Origin: JAPWJZ01 sp965279315
Lineage (GTDB): Bacteria; Pseudomonadota; Alphaproteobacteria; Micavibrionales; UBA2020
Length of the DNA: 64,000 bases
NCBI GenBank assembly: GCA_965279315.1
Contig: OZ257145.1
Coordinates: 1,302,001-1,366,000 of the forward strand
Direction of reading: 5' to 3'
Position 1 is the stretch's first letter; the number at the start of each line of letters is the position of its first letter. This document shows positions 25,511-34,553 of the stretch, piece after piece. Below the pieces are notes generated by a model. It saw nothing but the letters and a program-made list of their open reading frames with translations. It was not told the DNA's origin and ran no database searches. Made by a program: the position numbers and the translations under genes.

Positions 25511-26136
25511 GCGCAGAGTTGAAAGAGAAAACGGCGTCCCGCAAATTCACTGGCGACGAACTGGTGGTGGCGACGCATAACAACGGCAAGCTGCGCGAGC
25601 TGCGCGAGATGTTCGGCGACCGTATCGCCAAGCTGACCAGCGCCGCCGAATACGGCGTTGAATCGCCCGAAGAAACCGGCACGACCTTCGTCGAAAACGC
25701 GCTGATCAAGGCGCGCGTGGTGGCGGAAGCAACCGGCAAACCGGCGCTGGCCGATGACAGCGGGCTTTGCGTCAATGCGCTGAACGGCGCGCCCGGCGTC
25801 TATTCCGCCGACTGGGCAGAAGAACCTGGCCGCCCGCGCGATTTCTACATGGCGATGGAACGCGTGCAGAATGAAATGGGCGACAAGCCGGACCGTTCCG
25901 CCTATTTCGTTTCCTGCCTCGTGCTTGCATGGCCGGATGGCCATTATGAAACGGTCGAGGGTTATGTGCATGGCACGCTGCAATTCCCGCCGCGCGGCCT
26001 GCAGGGCCATGGTTATGACCCTGTTTTCGTGCCGAACGGCGAAACCCGCAGCTATGGCGAAATGACTGAAGGCGAAAAAGAGAAGTCCAGCCATCGCGGC
26101 GACTCGTTCAGAAAAATGCTGGCGAAATGCTTCTGA
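25507..26136 (+). CDS. rdgB: XTP/dITP pyrophosphatase
   Basis: House-cleaning nucleotide pyrophosphatase of 209 residues that removes dITP, XTP and related deaminated purine nucleotides. Signatures are VVATHNNGKLRELREM near 18-33, TGTTFVENALIKA near 57, LADDSGLCVNALNGAPGVYS near 79-99 and the terminal SHRGDSFRKM. The start is a GTG that overlaps the upstream TGA (GTGA). It overlaps hemW by 10 bp, so rdgB and hemW are likely translated from one mRNA. Confidence 0.96.
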   Translation: MSAELKEKTASRKFTGDELVVATHNNGKLRELREMFGDRIAKLTSAAEYGVESPEETGTTFVENALIKARVVAEATGKPALADDSGLCVNALNGAPGVYSADWAEEPGRPRDFYMAMERVQNEMGDKPDRSAYFVSCLVLAWPDGHYETVEGYVHGTLQFPPRGLQGHGYDPVFVPNGETRSYGEMTEGEKEKSSHRGDSFRKMLAKCF

Positions 26137-27317
26137 AGAAAAAAACCGAACCCGCCACGCTGCCCTCGCTTGCGGTCTATATCCATTGGCCGTTCTGCAA
26201 GTTCAAATGCCACTACTGCGATTTCAACAGCCATGTGCGCGAGCGTGTGGAGCATAAAGACTGGGCAACGTCTTACCTGACGGAGCTGCGCCACTACCGC
26301 GACCTGACCGGCCCGCGCCAGATTGAATCCATTTTCTTCGGCGGCGGCACGCCGTCACTGATGGAACCCGCCACGGTCGAGGCGGTCATCGGCGCCGTTC
26401 ATGACCTGTGGGGCATCCCGCAAGGCACGGAAGTGACGCTGGAGGCAAACCCGACCTCGACCGAGGCGGAGAAACTGAAGGGCTTCAAGGCCGCAGGCGT
26501 GAACCGTGTATCGCTGGGTGTGCAATCGTTGCGCGATAACGACCTGAAGCAGCTCACCCGCCAGCATTCGGCGGCGGAGGGCTTGGCTGCCGTCAAAACC
26601 GCCGCATCCGTTTTCGACCGTTATTCCTTCGACATCATCTATGCCCGGCCTGATCAAACTGTCGACAGCTGGAAAGAGGAGCTCGCCGAGGCGTTGCAAT
26701 ACGCGCGCGGGCATATGTCGCTCTACCAGCTGACGATCGAGGAAGGCACCAAATTCCATACGCTGCACGAACGCGGGGAACTCATCGTGCCCGACGGCGA
26801 TATGGGTGCAGCGTTCTACGAAGTGACGCAGGAAATGATGGAAGCCGGCGGCATGCCTGCCTATGAAATTTCCAACCATGCGAAGCCTGGCGATGAATCG
26901 CGGCATAACATGGTCTATTGGCGGTATGGCGATTACGCGGGCATCGGCCCCGGCGCACATGGCCGCCTGACGATTGACGGCGTGAAACAAGCGACCCGCG
27001 CCCACCGCGCCCCGGAATTATGGATGGAGCGCGTGAACCGCCACGGCCACGGAGCGCATGACATGGAAACGGTCGATGCGGCGGGCAGGGGGCGTGAAAT
27101 GCTCATGATGGGGCTCCGCCTTATGGAAGGTGTTGACCTGAATAAATTCCAGAATGAGGCAAATGAAGATTTTTCAGCATTTGTTAACGCAAAAAGGCTC
27201 AAAATGCTGTTAGAAGAGGGGCTTCTCCAGCATACCCCTTCGCGGCTCACGGCCACGCCGAAGGGTCGCCAGAGGCTCAATGCGGTTCTCGCCTATTTGT
27301 TATCCGGACAGGAATGA
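26127..27317 (+). CDS. hemW: Radical SAM heme chaperone HemW
   Basis: HemN-like radical SAM protein of 396 residues, formerly annotated as an oxygen-independent coproporphyrinogen oxidase and now seen as a heme-trafficking protein. YIHWPFCKFKCHYCDFNSH holds the cluster cysteines C24, C28 and C31 (C-x3-C-x2-C); the HemW-type tyrosine and short N-terminus support HemW over HemN. FFGGGTPSLM near 73, EANPTS and a HemN C-terminal domain follow. It overlaps rdgB upstream and the acetyltransferase downstream (ATGA). Confidence 0.95.
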   Translation: MLLKKKTEPATLPSLAVYIHWPFCKFKCHYCDFNSHVRERVEHKDWATSYLTELRHYRDLTGPRQIESIFFGGGTPSLMEPATVEAVIGAVHDLWGIPQGTEVTLEANPTSTEAEKLKGFKAAGVNRVSLGVQSLRDNDLKQLTRQHSAAEGLAAVKTAASVFDRYSFDIIYARPDQTVDSWKEELAEALQYARGHMSLYQLTIEEGTKFHTLHERGELIVPDGDMGAAFYEVTQEMMEAGGMPAYEISNHAKPGDESRHNMVYWRYGDYAGIGPGAHGRLTIDGVKQATRAHRAPELWMERVNRHGHGAHDMETVDAAGRGREMLMMGLRLMEGVDLNKFQNEANEDFSAFVNAKRLKMLLEEGLLQHTPSRLTATPKGRQRLNAVLAYLLSGQE

Positions 27318-28174
27318 TGCAAGTCGTATTCGAAACCAACCCGGCTGAATTTTTGAAGAAACACGGCGACTACCTCGAGAGCCGCGAGGCGGAGCATAAC
27401 CTGATTTTATCGCTGAGCCATGCGGCCCTGCAAAAACAGCAGAAAAATGAAAAATTCGATATCCGTTTCGCGACCTTGATGAATGATGACGGCCTTGTGG
27501 CCGCAGCTGTGCAAGGCGCGCCGCATAACGTGGTGCTGAGCCGCGCAACAATGCCCGAGATCGAGCCGCTCGCGGATGCGCTGGCGGAAGCGCGCTGGAC
27601 CTTCCCCGGCATCGTCGGTCCCGCCGGCGAGGCCTCGACCTTCGCCGACCGCTGGGCGCTGAAGACCGGGCAGAAATCGGTCGAATACATGGACCAGATC
27701 ATCTATTCCCTGAAACAGATCCTGCTGCCGGCCATGGCGGACGGCAAAAGCCGTCTTGCGAAAGCGGGCGAGGAAAAATTGCTGGGATCATGGATCGTCA
27801 ATTTCGCGCTGGACGCGCTGCCGAAGTCGGAACACCTGAGTGCCGCGGATGCCGTGGAAAAAGCGGGCGAGCTGATTGCAGCCGAACGCCTGATGGTCTG
27901 GGATGTCGATGGCAAGCCGCGCGCGCAGGCGGGTTTTTCCGGCACGACCAATGTCGCGCGCATCAATATGGTCTACACGCCGCCTGAAGAGCGCGGCCGT
28001 GGCTATGGCAGCGCGGTGGTGGCCGATATCAGCCAGCGCCAGCTGGATGCGGGCAAGAAAATGTGCTGCCTTTACGCGGATGCGCGCAACCCCGTCTCGA
28101 ACTCGATCTACCGCAAGATCGGGTATGAATTCGTCGGGCGGTCGAGCCTGTACGTGCTTGAAAAGAAATCCTGA
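27314..28174 (+). CDS. GNAT-family N-acetyltransferase
   Basis: Protein of 286 residues. The C-terminal half (about 150-280) has the GNAT acetyl-CoA site: INMVYTPPEERGRGYGSAVV, where R-G-R-G-Y-G-S is motif A, and LYADARNPVSNSIYRKIGYE as motif B. The N-terminal half is an extra domain, as in two-domain GNAT proteins of the YkkB/GCN5-like kind. Substrate unknown. It overlaps hemW by 4 bp, so it is probably the last gene of the rdgB-hemW transcript. Confidence 0.88.
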   Translation: MMQVVFETNPAEFLKKHGDYLESREAEHNLILSLSHAALQKQQKNEKFDIRFATLMNDDGLVAAAVQGAPHNVVLSRATMPEIEPLADALAEARWTFPGIVGPAGEASTFADRWALKTGQKSVEYMDQIIYSLKQILLPAMADGKSRLAKAGEEKLLGSWIVNFALDALPKSEHLSAADAVEKAGELIAAERLMVWDVDGKPRAQAGFSGTTNVARINMVYTPPEERGRGYGSAVVADISQRQLDAGKKMCCLYADARNPVSNSIYRKIGYEFVGRSSLYVLEKKS

Positions 28175-28180
28175 ATTTAA

Positions 28181-28232
28181 TTAAAGGCCGAATGACTTCG
28201 ACATGTTTACAGGTCGAATGACTTCGACGGGG
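28181..28232. repeat. 26-bp tandem duplication covering the 3' end of the SFDL gene
   Basis: Positions 28181-28206 and 28207-28232 are adjacent copies; the first 22 bases match at 20 positions. The second copy contains the last codons and stop of the minus-strand gene (S-K-S-F-D-L-stop). The first copy, out of frame and downstream, would read S-K-S-F-G-L-stop. Confidence 0.85.
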
Positions 28233-28908
28233 CATGCGGCCTTTGCGGGCGCGGTAGTTCCGGCAGGTCGTTCAACTGCGCCTTGAAGTTTTGCATCACT
28301 TCCGCATAGGCATCATTCAGGTAATTGAACGACAGGATGGTTTGCTTGCGCACATCCACAAGGTCGCGCTGTGGCACGACGGGTGCGCCATTGCCGGATT
28401 TTACGGCATCAAAAATTTTCTGCAGTTGCGCGGCGTCGGCATCGGTGCCGAAGGCTTGGGCGGGGTTTGCCGCCGCCAGTTTCTGGGTGATCTTCACCTT
28501 GCTGGTGTCGAGGTCGGCGAGCAAGGCTTCGCTCAACCGCGCCGCAAAAAATATCGCCTCTTCCTGGCCGCTTTGAAAAAACGGCATGTCGAATTCCTGC
28601 GCTTCGTATTTCGGCGGTCTCACGCCAAGGCTGTTGGCAAGGCTTGAGCTGCGCAGGCTCGCTTTTTCAATCGCGCCGGAAACGGCCCCGGCTTCGCCGC
28701 CGGGCGCGCCGTCTTTCAAATGCTGGATGCCGCGCGCCAGCAGGTGCCAGACTTCACGCTTGGCATCGTTGGCGGCAGCAGTGGGCGACAGGGCATGAAG
28801 GTCGGTCACGATCGCGAGCGGCAGCGCATCGGCCTGCTGTTTGGCCAGCAGCAGCATGCGGTCATAGGTCGCGCTGCGTTCGGTCTTATGCTGAAGGTCG
28901 TCAGTCAC
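28207..28908 (-). CDS. Hypothetical protein with C-terminal SFDL tail
   Basis: Protein of 233 residues, mostly helical, without signal peptide or recognised domain. The body ends near 210, followed by a Pro/Arg-rich linker (LPRPQRPHAPSK) and SFDL. This architecture of helical body, basic/proline linker and F-D-L end is the same as in the protein at 13214-13828, although the bodies do not look alike. The last codons lie in a 26-bp tandem duplication. The gene is convergent with the GNAT gene. Confidence 0.6.
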   Translation of the reverse strand: MTDDLQHKTERSATYDRMLLLAKQQADALPLAIVTDLHALSPTAAANDAKREVWHLLARGIQHLKDGAPGGEAGAVSGAIEKASLRSSSLANSLGVRPPKYEAQEFDMPFFQSGQEEAIFFAARLSEALLADLDTSKVKITQKLAAANPAQAFGTDADAAQLQKIFDAVKSGNGAPVVPQRDLVDVRKQTILSFNYLNDAYAEVMQNFKAQLNDLPELPRPQRPHAPSKSFDL

Positions 28909-29008
28909 TGGAATCTCCGGCTTGAAACTCTGATTTCACCTTATCGCAAATCAGGGTAGAGATCAACAATATTACATAATATTTCAAATTCGGGACATAA
29001 AATTAGCC

Positions 29009-29043
29009 AAAAAAAGAAGCGGCCCGCTTGACGGGGCCGCTTC
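29009..29043 (-). terminator. Rho-independent terminator of the 545-residue secreted protein gene
   Basis: Perfect 10-bp stem (29016-29025 with 29034-29043), 8-nt loop, followed on the minus strand by seven U (29015-29009). It lies 25 bp past the stop at 29068. Confidence 0.92.
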
Positions 29044-29067
29044 CTGGATCGGATATGTCCGCCGTTC

Positions 29068-30705
29068 TTACGGAACGGGGTTGGGCACGCCCCCCGGGAT
29101 GCCCGCGCCCGGCACCAGCGAATTCAGCGGAGTGCCGTTCAGCGTCGCATTACCCGAAGGATCAACCGCCAGCACCAGCTTGCGCAAGGACCGGCCATCG
29201 GCTGCCTTTTCAGGCTTGGTGTAACCCTGCACCATGGCAAGGCCGGAGGCGTAACCGGCGAGCTTCGGGTTCGGGCTTGCGCCTTGCGACGCGGCCTGCA
29301 GTTTCAGGACAACTTCATCGACGCCGGTCAGCGCCAGTGTCATCGCGCCTTCGGTCATGACGGAGGATTGCGCGCTTGCCTTGAACTGGCCATCGAGGGT
29401 GGAGCTGAGGTCGGGCGCGTTGGTGAAGGTGTTACGCACCGAAATGGTGGTGCCGGCATTGACCAGCTGCTGGGGCAGCGTCGTCATCAGCATCATCATC
29501 TGCATCTGCGCCTGTTGCTGGATCTCTGCTTGTTTCGCAGGATCCACCTGACCGCCGCCAACGCCCGCGAGCGAGCCCATGAAGCTGTTGACCGCCGTGG
29601 AGATGCTGGCGCCAAGGTCGTGCATGGGCAGGTTCTCGACAAACACTTCAAAGCTGGTCTGCGTCGGGATCAGGCCTTTCATGGCAGGGTCGCTTTCACC
29701 CACGTTCAGGCCGTCGAGGTGGATTTTCACCGTCGTCGAGCCCTTGGGTTGCAGCATGCCCTTCACGTCGAACACAAAGCCGAGTTTCGCGAGCGTCGCG
29801 GTAAAATCGGGGCTCGCCGCCACGGGGGCGTTCGGCTGCGCGGGCGCTGCCGATTTCATGGTCAGGGCAACGTCGTTCAGCTGGATATCGCTGCCCATGC
29901 CGTCAAGGTAACCGCCCAGCTGGTCGATGACGGATGTCATCATTTTGCTGGCCTGATCGGGGGTGGTTGGGGTGGCTTGCGATTTTTTCAGCGTTTCGGC
30001 CACGGTATCCTGCATTTTCTTCCGGGCCTTCAGGTCGATCTTGTCATACGACGAATTTGCCGCCATCGAGCCGATGCTGACATCTGCCGCGCTGCCCTTG
30101 TTGAAGGCAAGCTTGATGCCCGAGCCGCCAAAGCCATAGGGGCCCGACCATGTGCCATCGCTGTTGGGCGTCAGGTTCATTGTGGAGGTGAGCGAGGAAA
30201 CCGTCGCGGTAAATTCACCGGGGGTCAGGGAATTGGCGGTCACGTCGCGGTATTCCGCATCGACCTTGGTGAAGGTGCCAAGATCGGGGATCCAGGTGCC
30301 GTTGAAACGCTGGCTGCCGATCTTGATTTCGGCGATGGGCTTCGCGGTTTCATCAAAGGCCTTCATCGTCTGGGGCAGTGCAACGGCAACGTTCAGCGCG
30401 CCGCCGTCGGACGGCGTCACGTTGGCGATCAGCGTGCCCATGTCGAACTTAAAGCCGTAATTGGTGACGATCGATGCGCCCGGCATCTTCACTTCGTAAT
30501 ACTCGCCCTTCGGGGTCACTTCGACCGCGCCCGTCAGCGTCAGCCCATCGCCTTGCGTCTTTGCGAGGTCCATCGGGAAGGCAAGCGCATCCTCGACCTG
30601 TTTCTTGATGCCGGCGGCGCCTTCGGGCGTCGCGGTGTCGGCATAGCAAAGGTGGCTGGTTGCCATGAAGGCAAGGGCGAAAACGGCGGGCAGAAGTTTG
30701 CGCAT
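29068..30705 (-). CDS. Large secreted/periplasmic hypothetical protein
   Basis: Protein of 545 residues with a Sec signal peptide (MRKLLPAVFALAFMATSHLCYA). The mature chain is rich in beta-type segments with repeated patterns (GLTLTGAVEVTPKGEYYEV, FNGTWIPDLGTFTKVDAEYR, ITLALTGVDEVVLKLQ-like), and a Gln/Met-rich helix near 410. This style is like DUF2125- or YdgA/DUF945-type periplasmic proteins, but I cannot confirm a family. AAGGA lies 7 nt before the start. It is a single-gene unit with its own terminator. Confidence 0.72.
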   Translation of the reverse strand: MRKLLPAVFALAFMATSHLCYADTATPEGAAGIKKQVEDALAFPMDLAKTQGDGLTLTGAVEVTPKGEYYEVKMPGASIVTNYGFKFDMGTLIANVTPSDGGALNVAVALPQTMKAFDETAKPIAEIKIGSQRFNGTWIPDLGTFTKVDAEYRDVTANSLTPGEFTATVSSLTSTMNLTPNSDGTWSGPYGFGGSGIKLAFNKGSAADVSIGSMAANSSYDKIDLKARKKMQDTVAETLKKSQATPTTPDQASKMMTSVIDQLGGYLDGMGSDIQLNDVALTMKSAAPAQPNAPVAASPDFTATLAKLGFVFDVKGMLQPKGSTTVKIHLDGLNVGESDPAMKGLIPTQTSFEVFVENLPMHDLGASISTAVNSFMGSLAGVGGGQVDPAKQAEIQQQAQMQMMMLMTTLPQQLVNAGTTISVRNTFTNAPDLSSTLDGQFKASAQSSVMTEGAMTLALTGVDEVVLKLQAASQGASPNPKLAGYASGLAMVQGYTKPEKAADGRSLRKLVLAVDPSGNATLNGTPLNSLVPGAGIPGGVPNPVP

Positions 30706-30868
30706 CGGTACATCCTTAAAAAAATGAAGGTCTTTCGTCTCGACAATTGTTAGAGAACGCCTTGAAACTATGCAAGAAATTCCTTAAATATTGGTTATTG
30801 CTTTAGTCATAAATCGGGTTTAAAACTGGTTTCCTGCATTCCCTGAAAAGGACGCCCAAAAGGACGCC

Positions 30869-31252
30869 ATGAAACAGGCACTCGCCGCATTGCTGATGAC
30901 CTTTTGCCTGCTCGCCCCTTTCCGCGGCGCGGATGCGCAATACCTGGCGACCAAGGACCTTGCCCGCGAATGCCTCAGCGAAAAACGTGAACAGATGGCG
31001 GCCTGCATCGGCTATGTCGCTGGCGTCATTGATTACCATGTGCTGATGCAGTCATTCGGCACGGCGCCCACTATTGATTTTTGCATTCCGGAAGATATAT
31101 CGAAGGAACAGGCGGCGGTGATTGTCATGGCCTATCTGCGTGGTGAAACGCAGCATGACGAATTCACGGCGGCCGCCACCATTCCTTTGGCCCTCAACAA
31201 GGTCTTCCCGTGCCAGCAGATGCGGGCGACCCGGAAAAAGAAGCGTCCATGA
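30869..31252 (+). CDS. Rap1a/Tai-like small secreted protein
   Basis: Protein of 127 residues with a signal peptide (MKQALAALLMTFCLLAPFRGADA). The mature part fits the Rap1a/Tai fold: cysteine-bearing ECLSEKREQMAACIGYVAGVID, then FCIPEDISKEQAAVIVMAYL, and a final LNKVFPC. The founding members neutralise type VI amidase effectors in the periplasm, but many genomes carry family members with no effector nearby, and I see none here. AAGGA lies 5 nt before the ATG. Its stop overlaps the uvrB ATG (ATGA). Confidence 0.75.
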   Translation: MKQALAALLMTFCLLAPFRGADAQYLATKDLARECLSEKREQMAACIGYVAGVIDYHVLMQSFGTAPTIDFCIPEDISKEQAAVIVMAYLRGETQHDEFTAAATIPLALNKVFPCQQMRATRKKKRP

Positions 31253-33315
31253 CCGCTGAAGCGGAAAAAAAGACTGCCAGCAAGCCCGGCAAGCTATTTG
31301 ACCTGGTGACCGATTTCAAACCGGCGGGCGACCAGCCAACGGCGATTGCCGACCTTATGGCTGGCATCAACGCGAACGAGAAAAACCAGGTGCTGCTGGG
31401 CGTGACGGGTTCGGGCAAGACCTTCACCGCCGCCCATGTGATCGCGAACCTCAACCGCCCCACGATCATCCTTGCGCCCAACAAGACACTGGCGGCGCAG
31501 CTGTTCGGCGAAATGAAGGAATTCTTTCCGAATAACGCGGTTGAATATTTCGTTTCCTATTACGATTACTATCAACCCGAAGCCTATGTGCCGAAGACCG
31601 ATACCTTCATCGAAAAAGACAGTTCCATCAACGAACAGATCGACCGGCTGCGCCACTCCGCCACCCGCGCGCTGATGGAACGCCGCGACTGCATCGTGGT
31701 TGCATCGGTATCCTGCATTTACGGCATCGGCGACGTCGAAACCTATCGCGGCATGATTTTCGACATCAATGTCGGCGAACAGATTGACCGCAACGCGCTG
31801 GTCAAAAAACTGATCGAGCTGCATTACGAGCGCAATGACATCGATTTCTCGCGCGGCACTTTCCGCGTGCGCGGCGATGTGCTGGAACTGTTCCCCGCCC
31901 ACTTGTCGGATGCGGCATGGCGCATTTCCATGTTTGGCGACGAGATTGAATCAATCACCGAAGTCGATGCGCTGACCGGCGAAAAAATGGACAGTTTCGA
32001 AACCGTGCGCGTCTATGCCAACAGCCATTATGTGACGCCGAAGCCCACGATGCAGCAGGCGATCAAGCAGATTAAAATCGATTTACATGAACGCCTCGCG
32101 CAGTTCCGCGCGGAAGGCAAGCTTCTGGAAGAGCAGCGTCTCGCCCAGCGCACATCGTTTGACATCGAAATGCTGGAGGCGACCGGCATGTGCGCCGGCA
32201 TCGAAAACTATTCGCGTTACCTGACAGGCCGCGCACCCGGCGCGCCGCCGCCCACCTTGTTCGAATACCTGCCCGACGATGCGCTGCTGATCGTGGACGA
32301 GAGCCATGTGATGGTCCCGCAACTGCATGGCATGTACAAGGGCGACCGCGCGCGCAAGGTGACGCTGTCCGATTTCGGCTTCCGCCTGCCCGCCTGCCTC
32401 GATAACCGCCCGCTAATGTTCGAGGAATGGGACAAGATGCGCCCGCAGACCGTGTTTGTTTCCGCAACGCCCGGCGATTGGGAATTGCAGCAGACCGGCG
32501 GCGCGTTCGCCGAACAGGTTGTGCGCCCCACGGGGCTGACCGATCCGCCCGTCATCATCCGCCCCACCGAAAAACAGGTCGATGACTTGCTGGCCGAATG
32601 CCGCGAGGTCGTCAAAAAGGGTTACCGCGTGCTGGTGACGACCCTGACCAAGCGCATGGCGGAGGATCTCACGACCTACATGACCGAGACGGGGCTGAAG
32701 GTGCGCTATCTGCACTCAGACGTCGATACGCTGGAACGCATCGAGATAATCCGCGATCTGCGCTTGGGCGTGTTCGATATCCTGATCGGCATCAACCTGC
32801 TGCGTGAAGGTCTCGACATCCCCGAATGCGCGCTGGTCGCTATTCTGGATGCCGACAAAGAAGGTTACCTGCGTTCCCGTACCTCGCTCATCCAGACCAT
32901 CGGGCGCGCGGCGCGTAACGTCGATGCACGCGCGATTTTGTATGCCGACAAAATGACAGGCAGCATGAAACAGGCGCTGGAGGAAACCGGCCGCCGCCGC
33001 GAAAAACAGCTGACCTATAACGCCGAAAACGGAATCACGCCGACGACGATCCGCAGCAAGATTTCCGACATCCTCGCCAGCGTGTTTGAAAAAGGCGACC
33101 ATGTGGACGTCAAGGCGGGCACGGCGACCGAAGGCCATATGGTTGGCAAGGATTTGAAATCCTATATGGCAGGCCTCGAAAAACGCATGAAGCAGGCCGC
33201 CGCCAATCTGGAGTTTGAAGAAGCTGCGCGGCTGCGCGATGAATTGCGGCGCCTTGAAGCAGCGGAACTGACGTATCTGGGCGCGTCCGCCGCAACGGAC
33301 GCAACGGTTCAGTAA
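31249..33315 (+). CDS. uvrB: Excinuclease ABC subunit B
   Basis: Damage-verification helicase of nucleotide excision repair, 688 residues from the ATG at 31249. Walker A GVTGSGKTFTAAHV near 50, the beta-hairpin segment YYDYYQPEAYVP near 106, the DEAD-like DESHV near 348, helicase motif VI QTIGRAARN near 553, and the C-terminal UVR motif EFEEAARLRDELRRLE are all visible. The frame extends to a GTG at 31210 inside the upstream gene, but the family N-terminus fits the later start. It is translationally coupled to the Rap1a/Tai-like gene. Confidence 0.97.
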   Translation: MTAEAEKKTASKPGKLFDLVTDFKPAGDQPTAIADLMAGINANEKNQVLLGVTGSGKTFTAAHVIANLNRPTIILAPNKTLAAQLFGEMKEFFPNNAVEYFVSYYDYYQPEAYVPKTDTFIEKDSSINEQIDRLRHSATRALMERRDCIVVASVSCIYGIGDVETYRGMIFDINVGEQIDRNALVKKLIELHYERNDIDFSRGTFRVRGDVLELFPAHLSDAAWRISMFGDEIESITEVDALTGEKMDSFETVRVYANSHYVTPKPTMQQAIKQIKIDLHERLAQFRAEGKLLEEQRLAQRTSFDIEMLEATGMCAGIENYSRYLTGRAPGAPPPTLFEYLPDDALLIVDESHVMVPQLHGMYKGDRARKVTLSDFGFRLPACLDNRPLMFEEWDKMRPQTVFVSATPGDWELQQTGGAFAEQVVRPTGLTDPPVIIRPTEKQVDDLLAECREVVKKGYRVLVTTLTKRMAEDLTTYMTETGLKVRYLHSDVDTLERIEIIRDLRLGVFDILIGINLLREGLDIPECALVAILDADKEGYLRSRTSLIQTIGRAARNVDARAILYADKMTGSMKQALEETGRRREKQLTYNAENGITPTTIRSKISDILASVFEKGDHVDVKAGTATEGHMVGKDLKSYMAGLEKRMKQAAANLEFEEAARLRDELRRLEAAELTYLGASAATDATVQ

Positions 33316-33316
33316 C

Positions 33317-33634
33317 TTACCGGAGCAATCTCATTGATTTCGCGGTGGCGTGCAGCACGCCCGCCGCTTCATCAAGGTCGCGCATGGAATAGATGCTGCC
33401 CTTGTTGATTTCCGACGCGGTTTCCACCAGTTTCAGTTTCAGGTAGTTTTCTTCGTCGTCATTGAATTGCGGCACGACCGCCAATCCCGTCATCTGTGTG
33501 AACAGGTCTTCCGCATGGCCGAGCGGATTGCCGTCACGCGGCGGCATGCGCGCGGACAGGTTGAAGCAGGTGGCAAGGCGTTTTGCCTCCAGCCCCACTT
33601 TGGCCTCGTCGAAAAACCCGATCTCCAGCGACAT
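33317..33634 (-). CDS. Small hypothetical protein
   Basis: Protein of 105 residues, acidic and helical, with no signal peptide and no recognised family. A conserved-looking stretch is PQFNDDEENYLKLKLVE. The ATG at 33634 overlaps the TAA of the upstream gene (TAATG), so it is translationally coupled to the 211-residue protein and probably works with it. It converges on uvrB with 1 bp between the stops. Confidence 0.65.
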   Translation of the reverse strand: MSLEIGFFDEAKVGLEAKRLATCFNLSARMPPRDGNPLGHAEDLFTQMTGLAVVPQFNDDEENYLKLKLVETASEINKGSIYSMRDLDEAAGVLHATAKSMRLLR

Positions 33635-34269
33635 TATGCCGTGGGGGCTTTGGGCGTACGGGGCTTTTTCGGTTTTGCGGGTTTTTTCTCTTCGGCTGCG
33701 GGCGCGGGCGTTGCGGGCGCTGCCGGGGGTTCCTGCACGTCTTTGGCGCGTTTCAGGAATTCCTGCACGCGCACCAACTCGTCCTGCGAACGGCCTGCGA
33801 GGGAAGTGAAGAATTTGCCAACGCCGCGGAGCGACAGGTCCGGCGACTGGATTTCCGTCATCGGCATCTGCAGCACGTCTTGGATGTCGGGATCGGCGAA
33901 CAGAGCGCGGGTCCAGCCCAGCGTGCCTTTGATGTCTTTGGCGAACTTGCCTTCGTTGCGCTCTTCGGATTTCGCGATGATTTCTTCCAGCACGTTGATC
34001 ATCGGCTTGCCCTTGGTGTCGATTTCCAGCTTGGAAGCGACCGCAAGGGTGAGGATTTTCACTTCAAGGATGATCGGCAGCACGTCATATGCCGTCATGA
34101 TCGCGCCCTTGCCGGGATCGGACAGGATGTCTTTCTGGCGGCGCAGTGCATCGCCCAGGTCTTTCGTCAGCAGGTCGGGATTGTTGGAATGGAGCAGTTT
34201 GGGGCCGTGATCACGCGCCATTTTCGCGAAGATGAAGGCGAGTTTGAATTGCGGGGGGATCAAGGCCAT
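33634..34269 (-). CDS. Hypothetical protein with Lys/Pro/Ala-rich tail
   Basis: Protein of 211 residues. The first about 170 residues are helical with no signal peptide; the last 40 are low complexity (PAAPATPAPAAEEKKPAKPKKP), giving a basic tail able to bind nucleic acid or acidic partners. I recognise no family. It is the first gene of a two-gene unit with the small gene at 33317. An inverted repeat CAACAGAT/ATCTGTTG (34283-34320) sits just upstream of the start. Confidence 0.65.
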   Translation of the reverse strand: MALIPPQFKLAFIFAKMARDHGPKLLHSNNPDLLTKDLGDALRRQKDILSDPGKGAIMTAYDVLPIILEVKILTLAVASKLEIDTKGKPMINVLEEIIAKSEERNEGKFAKDIKGTLGWTRALFADPDIQDVLQMPMTEIQSPDLSLRGVGKFFTSLAGRSQDELVRVQEFLKRAKDVQEPPAAPATPAPAAEEKKPAKPKKPRTPKAPTA

Positions 34270-34282
34270 TGTGGTTCCCTTT

Positions 34283-34320
34283 CAACAGATTCTGTGCAGC
34301 GGTTTTGAGACTATCTGTTG
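34283..34320. promoter_or_regulatory. Inverted repeat upstream of the 211-residue protein gene
   Basis: Perfect 8-bp arms CAACAGAT (34283-34290) and ATCTGTTG (34313-34320), centres about 30 bp (three helical turns) apart. Placed 14-51 bp before the start, it could be an operator. The wider gap to the next gene (34270-34553) is AT-rich and holds no gene that I can see. Confidence 0.35.
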
Positions 34321-34553
34321 TTAACATAAGCAGTATGGAGCGTCAATGCCGATACGGGCTAAATTAACGATTTCTATTTACATAATAAACAATTTTAAAA
34401 AAACTGCGAAACTAAAAATCCCAAATAGATGAGTCAGTTAAATTTAATAACGAATTGGAAAGCAAATACGCATCAAATGCAATCGCTGTACTAATTGTTA
34501 ATTCTGCCATACAGTAATGTTGTGGGTGTTTAGTTACGGGGAGATGGGTTGCA

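Noticed and set aside
31210..31248. GTG start for UvrB
   Set aside because: It falls within the upstream gene and adds residues not seen in UvrB; the ATG at 31249 gives the typical ATGA overlap.
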